Made by a program: the position numbers and the translations under genes. From assembly GCA_947462335.1 (NCBI GenBank), contig OX381721.1, positions 7,874,001-7,938,000 on the forward strand: a stretch of DNA of 64,000 nt. Direction: 5' to 3'. Origin of the DNA: Harmothoe impar (taxonomy: Eukaryota; Annelida; Polychaeta; Phyllodocida; Polynoidae). Positions 16,320-26,554 of this stretch are shown piece after piece. Numbering within the stretch: the stretch's first letter is position 1; each line of letters starts with the position of its first letter. The notes under the pieces are model-generated. The model saw only the letters and a list, made by a program, of their open reading frames with translations. It was not told where the DNA came from and did not search any database.

Positions 16320-18844
16320 TCACTTCTTAAAACAGGTTTCTCTGCTTTGCATTCAGATGCAAAGTGCCCTTTGACTTGACACCTGTAACACTGGACAGTG
16401 TTACGATGGACCCTAGGGCGGCGCCTGGTTTGATTATCAAACACCTTGTTCATGCGTTTAATCATGGACTCCATTAAGGTATTTAATGAGTTTCCTGACG
16501 CATTTGTTTTATCCGGAGTGGTCGTCTCCGGGGTCTGGGTTTTCTGACTGGGTTCAGTCTGAGGCTCCCGAGTGTCAGGTTTCCGCGGGGTTTCCGAATA
16601 ACCTTTGTTACTAGGAAGCTTCCCGGAAACTGGGGTAGAGCTAGATTTCTGTCGACCCTTGAATTTCAGGGCGTCTACTCTCTCCTCCCCTTCAGATTCT
16701 TCCGCGGAAGAATCGTCACCATCTAAGGAATGTTCAATTCCAGAGACGCGCTGTCCCCTATTAGCGGGTATCATACCAGCCAACAGTATTTTCTTCTTGT
16801 CATGTTGATCAATTGCCATGAACAAATCCGCTAGGGAAGACCCAGCTTCCCAAGCTCTACCACAAACTTTAGCATGTTCAGGATCACTCAATCCACTAAT
16901 AAATCTTACAAATAGGGATTCTATGTAATATTCAGCATCCCTACTCCATTCTGGCCTAGCCTGCCGCAATAATCGCTGCAATTCTAGCCCAAAAATTTTA
17001 GCAGATTCCTTAGGTTTCTGCGTTCTTCTCTGAAACAGAGTCCAGTGATCTACTGTCACCATTTTCCCAAAGGTATAACAAGCTAATACTTCCAGCTGGT
17101 CGTATGTAGCCTCCGGCCTGTAAGTGTCCCTCCATTCTTCTACCACTATCTTACCCGGGCCGTCACTCAACCATATCACAAAAGCTCCCAAGGATTCCTC
17201 CTTGTTCCAGCAATTGTACTTACAATCATCTAAAAGTGATTGATATTCCTCCTTCCAGGGTCGTAAACCCCTGTAAGGCTTAGTCACGCGTGCAGTTCTC
17301 TTAGAGGCATAATTAGAATGCACTAATTGACCCGACATGCGTCTACTCCAAGCCAGTAAGTCTGTACCGTCTTGACCTCGGCTGGAGCAATCTAATCCCA
17401 AATTACCTATGGCGGGGTCTCGATTATGTAATCGGTGTTCCGCCGGGGTCATTGTGACCCGCCGGTTCAAAGGAACCTTTCTCTTGGGTATATCGTCAGA
17501 AGATTTATCTGATTCAGATTCTGTACCCTCATCAAAGCGTGGGCCTTGATAGCCGGACAATCCCTCAGTGTTTTTATGCACCGGGTTTGACCTTCCCTTT
17601 GTTCCATGCTGGGACCCCTTATTCAAACTATCCCTCTGCCTATTCTCAGGGTCTTTATTGACTCCCGAGTGTGTTTCAGTGGCCGGAGGTGGATATGAAT
17701 AAGTTGCATCTGGGCAATACCTATAATTACCCTTGCTGTCATAACCTCCCGGATTCCCATATAGAGCCGGGTCATCTCCGGAAAAGGGGTTCAATGAGCC
17801 ATAACTATGGTTCACCACTTCATCTCGAAATTTATTTTTATAATGTCGAGACACTTCCTCCTCTGGAGACATCTCCCTGTTAACCTGACCAATACTGGCA
17901 TGATTAACTGGTTCCCGTTCAAGAGAGCGCCCGGTGACATTCACTCTCCTTGAATCCTTCCCTCTGTTTTTATACACAGAGTCTTCCACATTCCTCAATC
18001 CATTATCATTAATAAATGGATCAAATTGAGGTAATGCATCCACCTTACTAGCAGTAAGAGTGCTGTCCAGAACAGTTTCCGGCCCGATAGCTGGAACCTG
18101 TTCCTCCTCCTGCTGTTCCATTGCCTTCGACAATTCACCCCGCAGGAGAGTTTTCCTGGCTTCCAGGGAACAGACAGCTTCCACCTCAGCTTTCCGTTTC
18201 CTTTCTAACTCTTCCGTTTCTTCCAGGATTTGCATTCTGGTAGATTCGTTATCCTTGACCAACTGGTCTCTGCCCTTCTCGAGCTCCTTTGTCCCCTTCT
18301 TCAGGACATACCATTCTCTAGAGTATTGTTTCAACTCCCTCTCATACTTCTCCTTAAGAGATTCGGAGTGTTCATTCTCCTTCCGGTTCTCAGCAATCTT
18401 TGCTTGAATCTTTTGGAATTCATGCGATTCCTGAGCAACCTTCTTTTTCATATACCGGTTGTCTTCTATCAACCGTTCCCTCTCTTCTATCAGAGTTCCC
18501 TTTACTTTCTGATTCTCAGAGAGGATCTCGTCCCTTTCCTTTACCAGGGATGTCAATTCCTCAGTCAATGCAGCATATTGGTCTTCCATTGACTGCTTGT
18601 CAAATCGGACATTCTCCCAGTAGAGGTCATCCTCTTCCCGAGCCAAACGCTCGTCATATTCCCTCTGGAATCTCTCATCCCCTACATAGGGTTCTACCCA
18701 GGAAAGATCTTGCACTTTCCTCTTCTTCTGCTCTGGCTTCAAGCCTTCCACAGGGTCCATCCCTGCCACCTCCAGGCGAGTTGATTCCAACTCCCCTTCA
18801 CTCAGCTCTGGGCCAGAGCCGCCCAGGCTACCACCGGTAGCCAT
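16304..18844 (-). CDS. Gypsy Gag (846 aa)
   Basis: I chose ATG at 18844-18842 (MATGGSLGG) as the first ATG; the frame is open further up only through a GTG in a 19-bp tandem repeat. The N-terminal third is a long Glu/Lys-rich coiled coil (about residues 60-260). A helical capsid-like domain follows near residues 540-700 (CWNKEESLGAFVIWLSDGPG to LADLFMAIDQHDKKK). It ends with a CCHC zinc knuckle, CYRCQVKGHFASEC, about 28 residues before the stop. Gag packages element RNA into particles. It is longer than most gypsy Gags because of the coiled coil. The ORF is intact. Confidence 0.88.
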   Translation of the reverse strand: MATGGSLGGSGPELSEGELESTRLEVAGMDPVEGLKPEQKKRKVQDLSWVEPYVGDERFQREYDERLAREEDDLYWENVRFDKQSMEDQYAALTEELTSLVKERDEILSENQKVKGTLIEERERLIEDNRYMKKKVAQESHEFQKIQAKIAENRKENEHSESLKEKYERELKQYSREWYVLKKGTKELEKGRDQLVKDNESTRMQILEETEELERKRKAEVEAVCSLEARKTLLRGELSKAMEQQEEEQVPAIGPETVLDSTLTASKVDALPQFDPFINDNGLRNVEDSVYKNRGKDSRRVNVTGRSLEREPVNHASIGQVNREMSPEEEVSRHYKNKFRDEVVNHSYGSLNPFSGDDPALYGNPGGYDSKGNYRYCPDATYSYPPPATETHSGVNKDPENRQRDSLNKGSQHGTKGRSNPVHKNTEGLSGYQGPRFDEGTESESDKSSDDIPKRKVPLNRRVTMTPAEHRLHNRDPAIGNLGLDCSSRGQDGTDLLAWSRRMSGQLVHSNYASKRTARVTKPYRGLRPWKEEYQSLLDDCKYNCWNKEESLGAFVIWLSDGPGKIVVEEWRDTYRPEATYDQLEVLACYTFGKMVTVDHWTLFQRRTQKPKESAKIFGLELQRLLRQARPEWSRDAEYYIESLFVRFISGLSDPEHAKVCGRAWEAGSSLADLFMAIDQHDKKKILLAGMIPANRGQRVSGIEHSLDGDDSSAEESEGEERVDALKFKGRQKSSSTPVSGKLPSNKGYSETPRKPDTREPQTEPSQKTQTPETTTPDKTNASGNSLNTLMESMIKRMNKVFDNQTRRRPRVHRNTVQCYRCQVKGHFASECKAEKPVLRSEVSGN
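16307..16313 (-). promoter_or_regulatory. -1 ribosomal frameshift site at the gag stop
   Basis: In gag frame the end reads TCG GGA AAT TAG, giving the heptamer G GGA AAT (X XXY YYZ) immediately before the stop. Slippage by -1 leads straight into the open pol frame. Slippery heptamers of the GGGAAA type are known in retroviral gag-pro junctions. Confidence 0.75.
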
Positions 18845-18882
18845 TGTCTGTCCACTAAAGGACTGTCTGTCCACTAAAGGAC
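18845..18882. repeat. 19-bp tandem repeat (x2) in the gag leader
   Basis: TGTCTGTCCACTAAAGGAC occurs twice in a row directly upstream of the gag ATG in element orientation. Confidence 0.8.
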
Positions 18883-18945
18883 TTCCTGTTCAGTATAACC
18901 CGAACATATTCCCGAACAATTACCTTGTTCTGCTACCTTTACTGC

Positions 18946-18963
18946 TACTGGTCACGGCACCAG
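18946..18963 (-). other. Probable primer-binding site of the gypsy element
   Basis: In element orientation the 5' LTR is followed by one C, then TGGTGCCGTGACCAG. The TGG start fits the complement of a tRNA CCA end. I do not assign the tRNA. Confidence 0.55.
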
Positions 18964-19432
18964 TGTGGTGGTTCGTAGTTAACTCTAGGTTAAGGAACAA
19001 CGATCACGGCAGTTTCCAGGTGCGAGAATATATCGGTCTTTATTCACAAGAATAACAACTCCAGTTCCTTTACTAGGGAACAATCAGTGTAGAATCAATA
19101 CACACAGGTAAATCAGGTTTCTCTATAAATAGAGGAAACGGTCAGCATACAACTCTGTCCGCACGGTTGGACATGTGAAGTCTCTCGTCAGTCGGGCCTG
19201 CACTGACTCCCCTCCAGGTAAACACACGGGTCTTATATAACACCGGCTCTTAGGTCACGTGGCCAGGTGGGTGGGTCGGCCGCCCACCTGAGAGCGGCAC
19301 ATGGTTACCTGAAGAGGACCTGCGCCCTCTCCCGGGAACTGTGTGCACTAGCTCCAGGTGGAGAAGCCGAGTAAACAGACATTACCCGGAAATACCGTGT
19401 ATGAGATTAATATGTAATATCATGCCCCTACA
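18964..19432 (-). repeat. 5' LTR of the gypsy element (469 bp)
   Basis: First LTR in element orientation, TG...CA ends, with TATATAAG (plus strand 19233-19240) and AATAAA (plus strand 19039-19044). It is followed on the plus strand by GTGT, the target duplication, and then by the LINE. Confidence 0.95.
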
Positions 19433-19633
19433 GTGTCTATATGAGCGTTCCGATATAGTTCTTTGAACTGGCTTTACAGTGAATTTTTTGCGTGTGGCAA
19501 ATGTGGGCAGGTGGTCACTCAGGTATATTGGCAGCACACCAGAGGAGCCTATTATTTCACAAGATGTAGACATTAAATCAATGCATGTCCCGCTGGCTAG
19601 TTTTGGGTCATGTAAATCTACGTTCAAATTCAC
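19433..19633 (-). pseudogene. LINE upstream segment: end of endonuclease domain, 5'-truncated
   Basis: Minus-strand frame with ASGTCIDLMSTS and the YLSDHLPTFATRK box, the conserved Ser-Asp-His end of LINE apurinic-type endonucleases. This is the part that precedes the linker at 6465. Homology to the duplicated GPCR flank starts at about 19625-19634, so the LINE is 5'-truncated here, which is usual for target-primed insertion. Confidence 0.8.
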
Positions 19634-20560
19634 ATTTTTTCAATTTCAATTATGTACTTAACTCCCCAGTGTCACAGTAGGTGACAGCACTCTTAACTAT
19701 GAAGAGAATCATATTGCACCTGAGCGAATTCCCTACATTCTATTGATAAACTCTTAATGATCATGAATTTAATATCAAATGCAAATCAGCTCTTCACCAT
19801 AGACTATTCGTTTATAAAGGTGAGGAAATAAAACTATAGATGGTCATATCTATTTTCAATAATAGTATTTCTGAGTAAATCATATTTTATCTATGAATTA
19901 AAATGGCACATATCTAGCTGGAACCCCACCTATCTTTACATAAGATTTGGGTATCTTATACACATGTATGTCAAGTTAGTGCTATTTTGCAATGTATTTA
20001 CGTCTGAATGAGGTAAAAAAAACACCACATAAATCAGACATCTATGGATGTTGAATGTAAATAAATCTTCATGATTGTTTTGATGTTCATAAACCTCATA
20101 AAGACTGGATGTCATTGAAACAAACGAGAATATAGTATTCAGGATACTACAATAGAGACTTATATGATACTTTACCCATCTTAACAACCATTTAGTAATA
20201 TGTCTTGTGAGTGCAATCTAATTAAGTAAAAGGAAAGCCATCTAATGTTGAGATTATGTAACCACTATAAATCGCCTGCTTTTGATAATGTAATTTGCAA
20301 AACCCGAATTGATACTTGATTTACTTATCACATGTTTATAATAGAATAGTTAATGCCCTCATTTAGACATTGTAAGGAATAAATACAATCGGGTAAATAC
20401 CGCTATGGACAGTCTCATTAAGAAACAGTCTCATAGTTACATTTTGAGATGAGGACATTCTTACTATCCTTTCGAGATCCCTCTTTGAAGTATCTATACC
20501 CTCAGAATTCTAAATTTAAAAAGGTTCACCAGCTGCCATAGCCTCTTATCTTCCACTTCA

Positions 20561-20836
20561 TCAAACGCTTGTGGACCTGGATGAAGCAGCGTGTCCACTT
20601 CCTGGCCCATCCTGTGCTGGAACATCCAGTAGAGCTAGTGCTGAGACTACATGAGCCGGCACTGGGGCTGGGGCCTGAGCTACAGCATTGGGCTTGAGGC
20701 CTAACATCCTGCGGAAAGCCTGCCGGAACTTGGGCATGCGGTAGGCATAGATGAAAGGATTGATGACACTGTTCATGAACCAGCACACCAGTGCAATATA
20801 CTGCGCATCCCTGGCTGCAGCTTTCAAGTTCTTTTC
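20561..20836 (-). CDS. GPCR copy 1, exon 2 (TM7 and C-terminal tail)
   Basis: Begins after a splice acceptor (TTGTTTCTTACAG, AG at 20838-20837) in phase 0 and encodes 91 residues to the stop. TM7 runs YIALVCWFMNSVINPFIY with the class A NPxxY motif (NPFIY), then a basic helix 8 (RMPKFRQAFRRMLG). A Pro/Ala-rich tail (AQAPAPVPAHVV) ends in a Ser-rich terminus with possible kinase sites. The intron to exon 1 is 2865 nt. The nucleotide sequence of the TM7/helix-8 part is nearly identical to copy 2 (three differences in about 154 bp), much closer than exon 1. Confidence 0.85.
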   Translation of the reverse strand, partial: EKNLKAAARDAQYIALVCWFMNSVINPFIYAYRMPKFRQAFRRMLGLKPNAVAQAPAPVPAHVVSALALLDVPAQDGPGSGHAASSRSTSV

Positions 20837-21130
20837 CTGTAAGAAACAAACGTGCAACACTGAAAAATATTGCAATGGGTACTATATTGATTGATTATGC
20901 TGTGTACATATATTAATTTAATGTAGTTATTTTTGTCGGGAGAAATTTAGATAATACACTAGCTTGGGCCTTTGAAAGACATGATTTGTTCAAAATGAAC
21001 TTATTTTGTATTGATATGATCGATATCCAAAATACCTAGATGGAAATGAAGGTTCTTGGTTTACAAATGACTACAGGTTTGAACCATAGATAATTTTTAT
21101 ATGCTTAATACACATAACAGGTTATGTACT

Positions 21131-21236
21131 GGATATACTCCTGGGTGTCGAGAGGCGATATCATTGATATAAGCCAAGGCTGAATGCCGAGGCTTGTATC
21201 AATGCATGATATTGACTCAAGACACCAGGAGTATAT
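21131..21236. repeat. Imperfect foldback in the GPCR copy 1 intron
   Basis: Left arm 21133-21175 (starting ATATACTCCTGGGTGTCGAG) pairs with right arm 21191-21236 (ending CACCAGGAGTATAT) around a 15-nt spacer. It looks like a short MITE-like palindrome. Confidence 0.7.
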
Positions 21237-21550
21237 CTGACATACAACCAACTTTCATAGATTGATTATGTAAAATAGCCTGATTACAGCTCTTTTTCCA
21301 CATAATATGTAGCCTACTAGGATATCCTGTATAACTCTCCTACTATAGGAGGTTATGTGATTATCAGACATGTTCCCTGTGTGTTCTCATAGAAATACAA
21401 TGATCCTAGCATACATATATGCTTGAAGAGTGTAGCCTCATTCTGATACAGCATAGTCATATATAAACTAACGATGAACCAATACTCACAGCTGACCTAT
21501 GTGCTCAAGGTCCTTGAGTACATGGCAACTCTTGTTTACACTTCCAGACT

Positions 21551-21567
21551 CTGGGTTCGAATCCCAT
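21551..21567 (+). other. Pol III B-box-like sequence (possible SINE relic)
   Basis: CTGGGTTCGAATCCCAT contains a perfect B-box core (GGTTCGAATCC). The upstream sequence lacks a convincing A box or cloverleaf, so this may be a worn tRNA-derived SINE. A second B-box core, GGTTCGAACCCC, lies at about 22618-22629. Confidence 0.35.
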
Positions 21568-21600
21568 GTAGAGCAAAAGTTTTGTTATGCCTGATATACA

Positions 21601-22215
21601 TGTGTACAGGCAAGGGGAAAGGGATATCCGACGAAAATGTCAACTTTAAAATTGATATCATAAGCTTTCCATTGATATATTACACAAGAGGATATCATTT
21701 CTAGTTTTTGAGAAATGGCTATATGAATATGGGTGGGTATGGCCCTATCCAAACCCCCAATTAGCTCTAAGTCTCATAGTTTCCAAGATATCTCTATCTA
21801 ATTAGCATAATTAGAATAATTAGAAAATGATCATACATTTTCCTCCTATAGGCCATAGCTTTTGATCTAGAAATGATAATTTAATTCTGTTTTGACAATA
21901 ATAATCCTTGTGAATCATTTTATCAATGGGCTTCTTTATTTTCTGTATTTGGAATGAAAATCATGTTTCCATGGCAACACATATCAACAAAGACACTCAT
22001 TTAGGCTCTAAAACGTTCTTTTTGCATTCCAAATAAGGAAGCTTTTCACTAAAAATGGAATGTTTTGTATAAAACTACTGAATTCTCCAGAAAAAAGTAC
22101 CAAAAAACAAATATGAGCCTGTTTTTTCAAATTTAGGCCATGGTGGAGCCCCCTGGTGGCTAAAATTGGTACTAATCCCGCGGGGATACCCCTTTCTGCT
22201 TGCCTGCTCACACAT
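21601..22215. mobile_element. Non-autonomous inverted-repeat element, about 615 bp (intron of GPCR copy 1)
   Basis: The ends are related as inverted repeats (GTGTACAGGCAAGGGGAAAG on the left; the reverse complement of the right end reads GTGTGAGCAGGCAAGC). The interior shares CCATGGCAAC, TTCTTTTTGCATTCCAAATA and CCCTGGTGGCT with 33039-33643, and part of it with 49750-49980. No ORF. Superfamily not assigned. Confidence 0.6.
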
Positions 22216-22227
22216 TTCTAATTTCTT

Positions 22228-22535
22228 TGGCTATTCTGATATTTCAAGGGGGAAAAAAGAAAAAAAGAAAGAAAAGGGGGTGTGGGGGCGGAGCCCCCGA
22301 ATTATACAATAGCAGCACTCTTAAGTTTGTCTCATGGGACAATGCCCCACCAACATTGGACCTAGTTAGCTAGTTGGCTATTCTGATATTTCAAGGAAAA
22401 AGAAAGAAAAGAAAAAGAGAAATAAAATAAATGGGGGTGTGGGGGCAGAGCCCCCGATTTATACAACAGCAGCACCAACTAAGCAGCACTCTTAACTTTG
22501 TCTAATGGGACTATGCCTCACCAACATAAGTCCTA
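22228..22535. repeat. Tandem duplication of about 150 bp with purine-rich tract
   Basis: Two units starting TTGGCTATTCTGATATTTCA (22228 and about 22373), each with an A/G-rich tract, GGGGGTGTGGGGGC, and a tail ending in ACCAAC. The inverse of the purine/GGGGGC part recurs at about 62395-62455. Confidence 0.75.
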
Positions 22536-23460
22536 GTTAACAGGCTCTAACACATGTGGCTGTCTGGTTGTGCTGCTAGAGTACAGGTTACTTCTAGTTG
22601 GCGTCAGAATAAATGTGGTTCGAACCCCTCAAAGTTTATAGATAGTGTTACTCATTGGGCTAAAAAGGCAGAAGCAGTACAAATACTATTTGGTGATAAG
22701 TATCATTGCATGTGTTGAGGTGGAGCAGTTGGTTAGTGGTTGGGCTTAATGTTCGGAGATTGTGGGTACAGGTCTCCCCGGGCTCTCAAAGCCAAAAAGA
22801 GCTCTTAAATTTAAAGATCTCCTAGGGGTGTATATTTGTATAGCTTTGATGCAAATCAGCACATAATTATTAAAGAAATTGACAACAATCTGACAGAAAT
22901 CTGGATTAGAAATTGTTAGATGTAATCCCAAAATGATTTTCTCCAAGTGTGCTATTTTCCATATCTTTCAGACCTGCAAAGGATACATTCTAGTACCAAT
23001 ACACTTTAATTGAGCAGAGGGTGAAGAGAAGAGATCCCTTTTGGATGCTTCTGTTCACGAGGAAACCATTGGTTAATGGTATTAAAAAATATATATTTGT
23101 TATCAATCAATCGGAAAGCTGATTATACAATTTGGAACCTCGGGACCATGCCAATTATGACAGTATGGGAAAGTGGCTCAGTTGGAGTATGTATATAAAA
23201 GCTCATTCATACCAAAAGGTTTAGGAATAATTCTAGCCAAGTGCACTTTTTTAATATAAAGGATTATCAAGGCTGAAAAATGAGTAAGCTTTTATATGAG
23301 TTACACTTCACGGGGAAACATGCTTGTTCATTCCAAAAGCTAGTAAACCATTATTGGGGGTGTAGTTAAATGTTTTTATTTATATATATTTTTTACCGCA
23401 GTGCTACAATATATCCATAGGGTGGAGGTAACATTAGGTGAAAAGTGGTTTTCACCTAGA

Positions 23461-23523
23461 TGAACAGGGAATCAAACCAGGGCCTCTGACACCGGTTTTC
23501 AGCATGTTACCTCTACACCACGG
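23461..23523 (-). repeat. tRNA-like SINE head
   Basis: The minus strand reads GTGGTGTAGAGGTAAC (A-box-like) and, about 30 nt on, GGTTTGATTCC (B box). The spacing fits a tRNA-derived SINE promoter. The stems are too imperfect for a functional tRNA gene. Confidence 0.5.
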
Positions 23524-23701
23524 TTCTTCCTTTCCATCTCTATGCATCACACATTACTAAATGAGTATGGTACTGGTTCTCATTTGATTTTAACCTCTCT
23601 TTGAGAATCAATAACGTGACCTCCAAAAGTTATTGAACAAAGTATAAGGTGGAGTTTGTTGACATGTATATATATAGACATATATATACAATGAGACTTA
23701 C

Positions 23702-24535
23702 CAGCCTGGTAGTGATGACTAGAGGAACAGTGAGACCCAAGTACATGATGACTACAAGGGCTGCGGTCTTCGTCAATTTGCGTTGGCGTTGACGGATGTG
23801 AACCGCCACTGTAGAGCAGTTAGCCACAACCTGTTGTCCCTGCTTCCAAACCATGATCCCCATAATGAGGTAGTTGACAATGGTCACGCCAGTACAAAAG
23901 ATGTAAGGGTACAACAGCAGTAGTTGCTGGTCATGGCCTGACACCAAGAATAAAAAGACACACCTTGGTATGCTGAGAGTGGCTGTAGACCGAAGGTTCA
24001 GTTCCAAAGTGTATACCAAGACAATTACTATCCAGGTAATGATCTGGAAAGGCAGTACCTTTGACACTGTCATATTGGCATGATACCAAAATGGATAGCT
24101 CAGGGATATAAGTCGATCAACAGAAATCATTGATAGATTCACAATGTTGCCAAACCCGGCAATAAGGTACATGATTTCTTTCCAGATGCACACCTGCAAC
24201 CATCTTGATGATCTATCCATGGTGTCCTCTATGATTGACAATACAACTAGGCAAGCAGCCAGCATGTCTGCCAATGCAAGGTTTGCTATTAATGATCCAG
24301 TGGCAGTCTGCAAATTGCTATAGCGGCATACAGCAAATACAACCATGAAGTTACCCACAAAGCCAATCATTGTCTCAACTAACCGTAATGGGTAATAATA
24401 TACTATCCGAGCCTGGAAATTGTCTGCAAAACTATGTATTTCTGCTAATTCAGGGTAGGCAGATGTGTTTGTCAATCCAGTAGAATTATGGGTTGCATAC
24501 TGCAAGTCCTCGCTAAATGTTGTCATGTTGGCCAT
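23702..24535 (-). CDS. GPCR copy 1, exon 1 (N-terminus to TM6), rhodopsin class
   Basis: Starts at a real ATG (24535-24533); the second Met, nine bases on, is the one conserved in copy 2. It encodes 278 residues to a GTAAGT donor. The N-terminus has NMT, NST and NTS glycosylation sequons. TM1 carries GN (GFVGN), TM2 NLALADMLAA, the TM3 Cys lies in WLQVCI, the DRY motif reads VDRLIS, TM4 has Trp in IITWIV, TM5 has a Pro (LLLYPYIF), and TM6 is VVIMYLGLTVPLVI without the usual CWxP. The third loop is basic (HIRQRQRKLTK). Together with exon 2 it makes a full receptor of 369 residues. The ligand is unknown; DRL instead of DRY hints at a divergent invertebrate subfamily. Confidence 0.87.
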
Positions 24536-24599
24536 TTTGATCAGAGTAAATCAAATGTAGTCATTACCATGTAGGCATTAGTATGTATTTAATGGCTAC

Positions 24600-25610
24600 T
24601 GTCAGCTAATGCTCTGCATAATCATGCAAATGCATCCGTCTGTTGGGAGGGAGCTGGTTGCTTGGGAGGGGGTCCATTAGGCTTGTAGCTCATTAAAAGC
24701 CAAGTGTGATGTTAATATGTGTGTGATGCCGGCCTACTTAGTGCTTATGACACAGCGCTTATGCTGTTATGAACATAATTGGCATAACAAGAACGTGAAA
24801 TATGGGCGTAGTCAGGCTTGCTACTTAGTTAGAACCTATTTTTACATTGAACAATGTACACATTGAACATGCCAAAGATCAATTACATGTAATTGCTAAC
24901 TGTTCTAAATTACATATATATATATAAGAAGAGATATGCACCTTTTATTTTATGCCTTTAGTTTAAAGGTAAGAAATTAGTATATATCGATGAAAGGGGC
25001 CTCCCCACCAGGAGGCAGCAAGGGATCAGGCCCATCGTTCCTAGATCATTAAAGCCTATGTTTGTCATGAGTTGTCTGTACAGAGCAATTGTCAGATGGA
25101 ATATGCTCAAACCCTCTTTCACCTTGATTGAAGACCATAATCAATTCAAATTAGCAATTATGGTGGGTATCAACCCGGTGATACATGTATTGATACAAAG
25201 GTGACCACCGCCGCGCCACCCTGTGGGGGACTCATGAACTATTGGACCCTGAGCTGTTGAGCCACCAGTACCCCCTCTGGTGGGCAGGTTGGACACTCGT
25301 CGTCCAGGGACAGAGCTTCCCTGGTTACCATGTTATTCTGCTTGGCTTGTCGCCCGGGTAGGACGACATTATGCTTGTGAAATAATTTGTGACATAACTT
25401 CATCATCTGCCAGCAGTTCCATTTTGTTTCATCAATCCATGGGTGTGACAATCATCCGTGTGACATAAATAGGCTGGCATACAAACTCACAGCCTGATTT
25501 GACATCAGTTATTCTAATCCACAACAAACAATTTCCATTTAGAAATGTGTTGTATCAAAGGCGCTATTTCCCTTGTGTAGCAGGAAGAACACAATGTCAT
25601 GTACATAAGA
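24600..25610. other. Upstream intergenic sequence without recognised features
   Basis: AT-rich sequence upstream of GPCR copy 1. A CATTAAATAC stretch about 55 bp upstream of the start aligns with CATAAATA in copy 2 and could be a weak TATA-like element. I see no ORF with support. Confidence 0.5.
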
Positions 25611-25612
25611 TA

Positions 25613-26485
25613 CAGTAAAATTCCGTTACAACGAAGTGCTTTGGTCCAGGAAAAAAATTCGTTATAAACGAATTTCGTAGTATCCAAATAGAGCACTTTA
25701 GGAACCTAAATACTGTCAGAAAAAGCCTCCATAACTGTATATTTATATAAATAAGCAGCACACAGGTAGACATTTTAAATATGTCAGCACATTACTCAGA
25801 ATAATGAATGTAAAGCGAAATGTAGATAATAGGAAATAAATAATACCAGGGAGAGAAACATAATTGGGTACCTGGGGGAGGGGAGGCTGTATGGACAGGT
25901 GAGGTGACGGGCTGTGGATGGGTACAGGTGGGTATGCTACACCCCCCCCCCTGGCCCCTCCCTTACCTGGAGCCTAAACTTCAGACATAAGCCATACACC
26001 TCTACAGCCCGCCACTCCCCCTACCTGGAGTCAAAACATCAAAGCAGTGGTCGGGGTGTGTGTGTGGAGGGGGGGGGGGGCTCCTCCAAGCCACCAGGGC
26101 TTCCTGAGCGGGGGTAGGGGTAGGTAGCAGGGGCCACGGCAACACCCCCCCCCCCCTCCCTCCCTCCCCAAGCCACCAGGGCTTCTTGAGTGGTGGTAGG
26201 GCCCATAGCGACTCCATAAAGCGACCAGGGCTTTCAAAGGGGTGGTATGAGTGGGGGTTCTCTGAAGTGAACATCATGTTTTGTAACTTAGAATGATAAA
26301 ATTTGCATAAATATGATTAATACCTAGCCCAAAAGGTTCGTTATAAACGAATTTGGATCAAAGTAAATTCGTTATAAGAGGATTTTTTCACTATAGAATA
26401 AAGGGGAAATGATTCTGACAGAGCAGTTTGTTTGTTATAACCGAAAATTCGTTGTAACCGAATTCGTTATAGTGGAATTTTACTA
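25613..26485. mobile_element. Pogo/Tigger-like non-autonomous element, 873 bp
   Basis: TA at 25611-25612 and TA at 26486-26487 flank the ends. The left end is CAGTAAAATTCCGTTACAAC; the right end in reverse complement is TAGTAAAATTCCACTATAAC. CAGT...TTCGTTATAACGAA-type ends and TA duplication are typical of pogo/Tigger members of the Tc1/mariner superfamily. TTCGTTATAAACGAATT recurs near both ends (25657 and 26337). Inside, G-rich tracts and two copies of AAGCCACCAGGGCTTC lie at 26070-26200. No transposase ORF remains. Confidence 0.75.
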
Positions 26486-26554
26486 TAACATCCATAATCT
26501 ATCAGCTATGACTGGTAGGTTCGTTTTACTCCAAATGTTAATTCCCTTTGGTAC

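Larger units (their letters stand above)
6470..19432 (-). mobile_element. Ty3/gypsy LTR retrotransposon with accessory ORFs, 12.96 kb
   Basis: The minus-strand element has the order LTR, PBS, gag, pol (protease-RT-RNase H-integrase), accessory ORFs, long 3' region, purine tract, LTR. LTRs begin TGTAGGGG and end CCACCACA in element orientation, and differ by about four or five substitutions and a few short indels, so insertion is young. Integrase lies after RNase H, which defines Ty3/gypsy rather than Ty1/copia order. Ordinary gypsy elements are about 4-8 kb; the excess here is about 3.2 kb of accessory frames plus 1.5 kb of non-coding sequence. Pol has one in-frame stop. Confidence 0.93.
20837..23701 (-). 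other. Intron of GPCR copy 1
   Basis: 2865 nt, GT donor at 23701-23700 (GGTAAGTC) and AG acceptor at 20838-20837, phase 0. It has grown relative to the 977-nt intron of copy 2 through repeats: a foldback at 21131-21236, an inverted-repeat element at 21601-22215, a tandem duplication at 22228-22535 and a tRNA-like SINE head at 23461-23523. Confidence 0.8.
19634..24600. repeat. Duplicated GPCR locus, copy 1
   Basis: Matches the segment at about 30379-34800 in the 3' flank (from ATTATGTACTTAACTCCCCA onward), exon 2, parts of the intron, exon 1 and the start of the promoter (GGCTACTGTCAGC). Large size differences are due to insertions in the introns and flanks. Confidence 0.85.

Noticed and set aside
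21490..21570. Functional tRNA gene at the perfect B box
   Set aside because: There is no matching acceptor stem or A box at the right distance; at best a SINE relic.
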